A DNA stretch of 7,921 nucleotides from Methanobacteriota archaeon. Lineage in GTDB: Archaea; Thermoplasmatota; Poseidoniia; Poseidoniales; Thalassarchaeaceae. The stretch lies in NCBI GenBank assembly GCA_002712575.1, contig PATZ01000028.1, positions 1 to 7,921 of the forward strand, read 5' to 3'. This document shows positions 7,721 through 7,921 of the stretch, in pieces. The notes under the pieces are model-generated. The model saw only the letters and a program-made list of their open reading frames with translations. It was not told where the DNA came from and searched no databases. Made by a program: the position numbers and the translations under genes. Each line of letters begins with the position of its first letter. Position 1 is the stretch's first letter.

Positions 7721-7921
7721 TGAGTAAGCTCCATCAACCGTTTGGCCACAAATTTCTGATCCGACTCCTTCAGTTTATGGTGCAGTGGCAAGGCCAATAG
7801 CTGGTCGGCCAAATTTTCCGCATTCTTAAGATCCCCGGAGATTTTTGCCTCGCGAAATACAGGTTCTCTATGGATTGCGGTCGAGCCAATTTGGACCTCA
7901 ATGCCTTCCTGCCGTAGTTTT
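7717..7921 (-). CDS. DegT/DnrJ/EryC1/StrS sugar aminotransferase, C-terminal end only (candidate WbpE/WlbC)
   Basis: Sixty-seven codons and a TGA stop are visible; the rest lies beyond the right edge. The residues read KLRQEGIEVQIGSTAIHREP, then a PVFRE segment, KNAENLADQLLALPLHHKL and a final helix ESDQKFVAKRL. This is the normal C-terminus of PLP-dependent nucleotide-sugar aminotransferases: the G-I-x-x-Q-I-G strand, the His-x-x-P turn, the N-A-E helix and the L-P-L-H segment. The PLP lysine lies outside the window. With wbpB and wbpD just downstream, the likely substrate is the 3-keto sugar made by WbpB, which would make this WbpE/WlbC. The visible part does not prove it, and the enzyme could instead serve a different amino sugar. 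Its stop overlaps the next gene's GTG by 4 bp. Confidence 0.88.
   Translation of the reverse strand, partial: KLRQEGIEVQIGSTAIHREPVFREAKISGDLKNAENLADQLLALPLHHKLKESDQKFVAKRLMELTQ
7729..7732 (-). promoter_or_regulatory. Shine-Dalgarno GGAG for the GTG-started glycosyltransferase
   Basis: On the minus strand GGAG lies within the last codons of the aminotransferase gene, 8 nt before GTG at 7720. This is the clearest ribosome site in the window and decides the non-ATG start. Confidence 0.7.

Overview
The window is an internal piece of a surface-polysaccharide (O-antigen or capsule type) biosynthesis locus. All recognisable genes lie on the minus strand and are read from right to left. The organism is not identifiable from the sequence. 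A Gram-negative bacterium is likely, because the sugar-nucleotide genes wbpB and wbpD belong to the pathway best known from O-antigens of Pseudomonas and Bordetella. Base composition is intermediate and uneven, and three of the seven visible gene starts appear to be GTG or TTG. There is no rRNA, tRNA, mobile element or CRISPR to narrow this further.

In transcription order the layout is: the C-terminal end of a DegT/DnrJ/EryC1/StrS sugar aminotransferase (7717-7921, cut by the right edge); a GT4-like glycosyltransferase (6668-7720); wbpB/wlbA, the UDP-GlcNAcA 3-dehydrogenase (5742-6665); wbpD/wlbB, a left-handed beta-helix N-acetyltransferase (5150-5749); a second GT4-like glycosyltransferase (3921-5153); a polytopic membrane protein, probably a Wzy-type polymerase or another GT-C-like enzyme (2692-3924); a third GT4 glycosyltransferase (1568-2695); and most of a glutamine-dependent asparagine-synthase-family amidotransferase (1-1580, cut by the left edge). 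The two edge genes are easily missed because each runs off the window.

The genes are packed without gaps. Six junctions overlap (4 bp of NTGA at four of them, 8 bp and 13 bp at the other two) and one has a 2-nt gap. This points to one translationally coupled operon with no internal promoter or terminator. No stretch of 300 bases lacks a gene.

Functionally, WbpB, probably the DegT aminotransferase, and WbpD would oxidise, aminate and acetylate C3 of UDP-GlcNAcA. This gives UDP-2,3-diacetamido-2,3-dideoxy-glucuronic acid, the precursor of the ManNAc3NAcA type of sugar. The three glycosyltransferases would assemble a repeat unit on a lipid carrier, and the membrane protein could polymerise it. 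The AsnB-type enzyme could convert a uronic acid to its uronamide, as proposed for WbpS in Pseudomonas O-antigen loci. The UDP-GlcNAc 6-dehydrogenase (WbpA), 2-epimerase (WbpI), flippase (Wzx) and initiating transferase are not in the window. I see no clear sign of a wholly new system. The least understood gene is the membrane protein.
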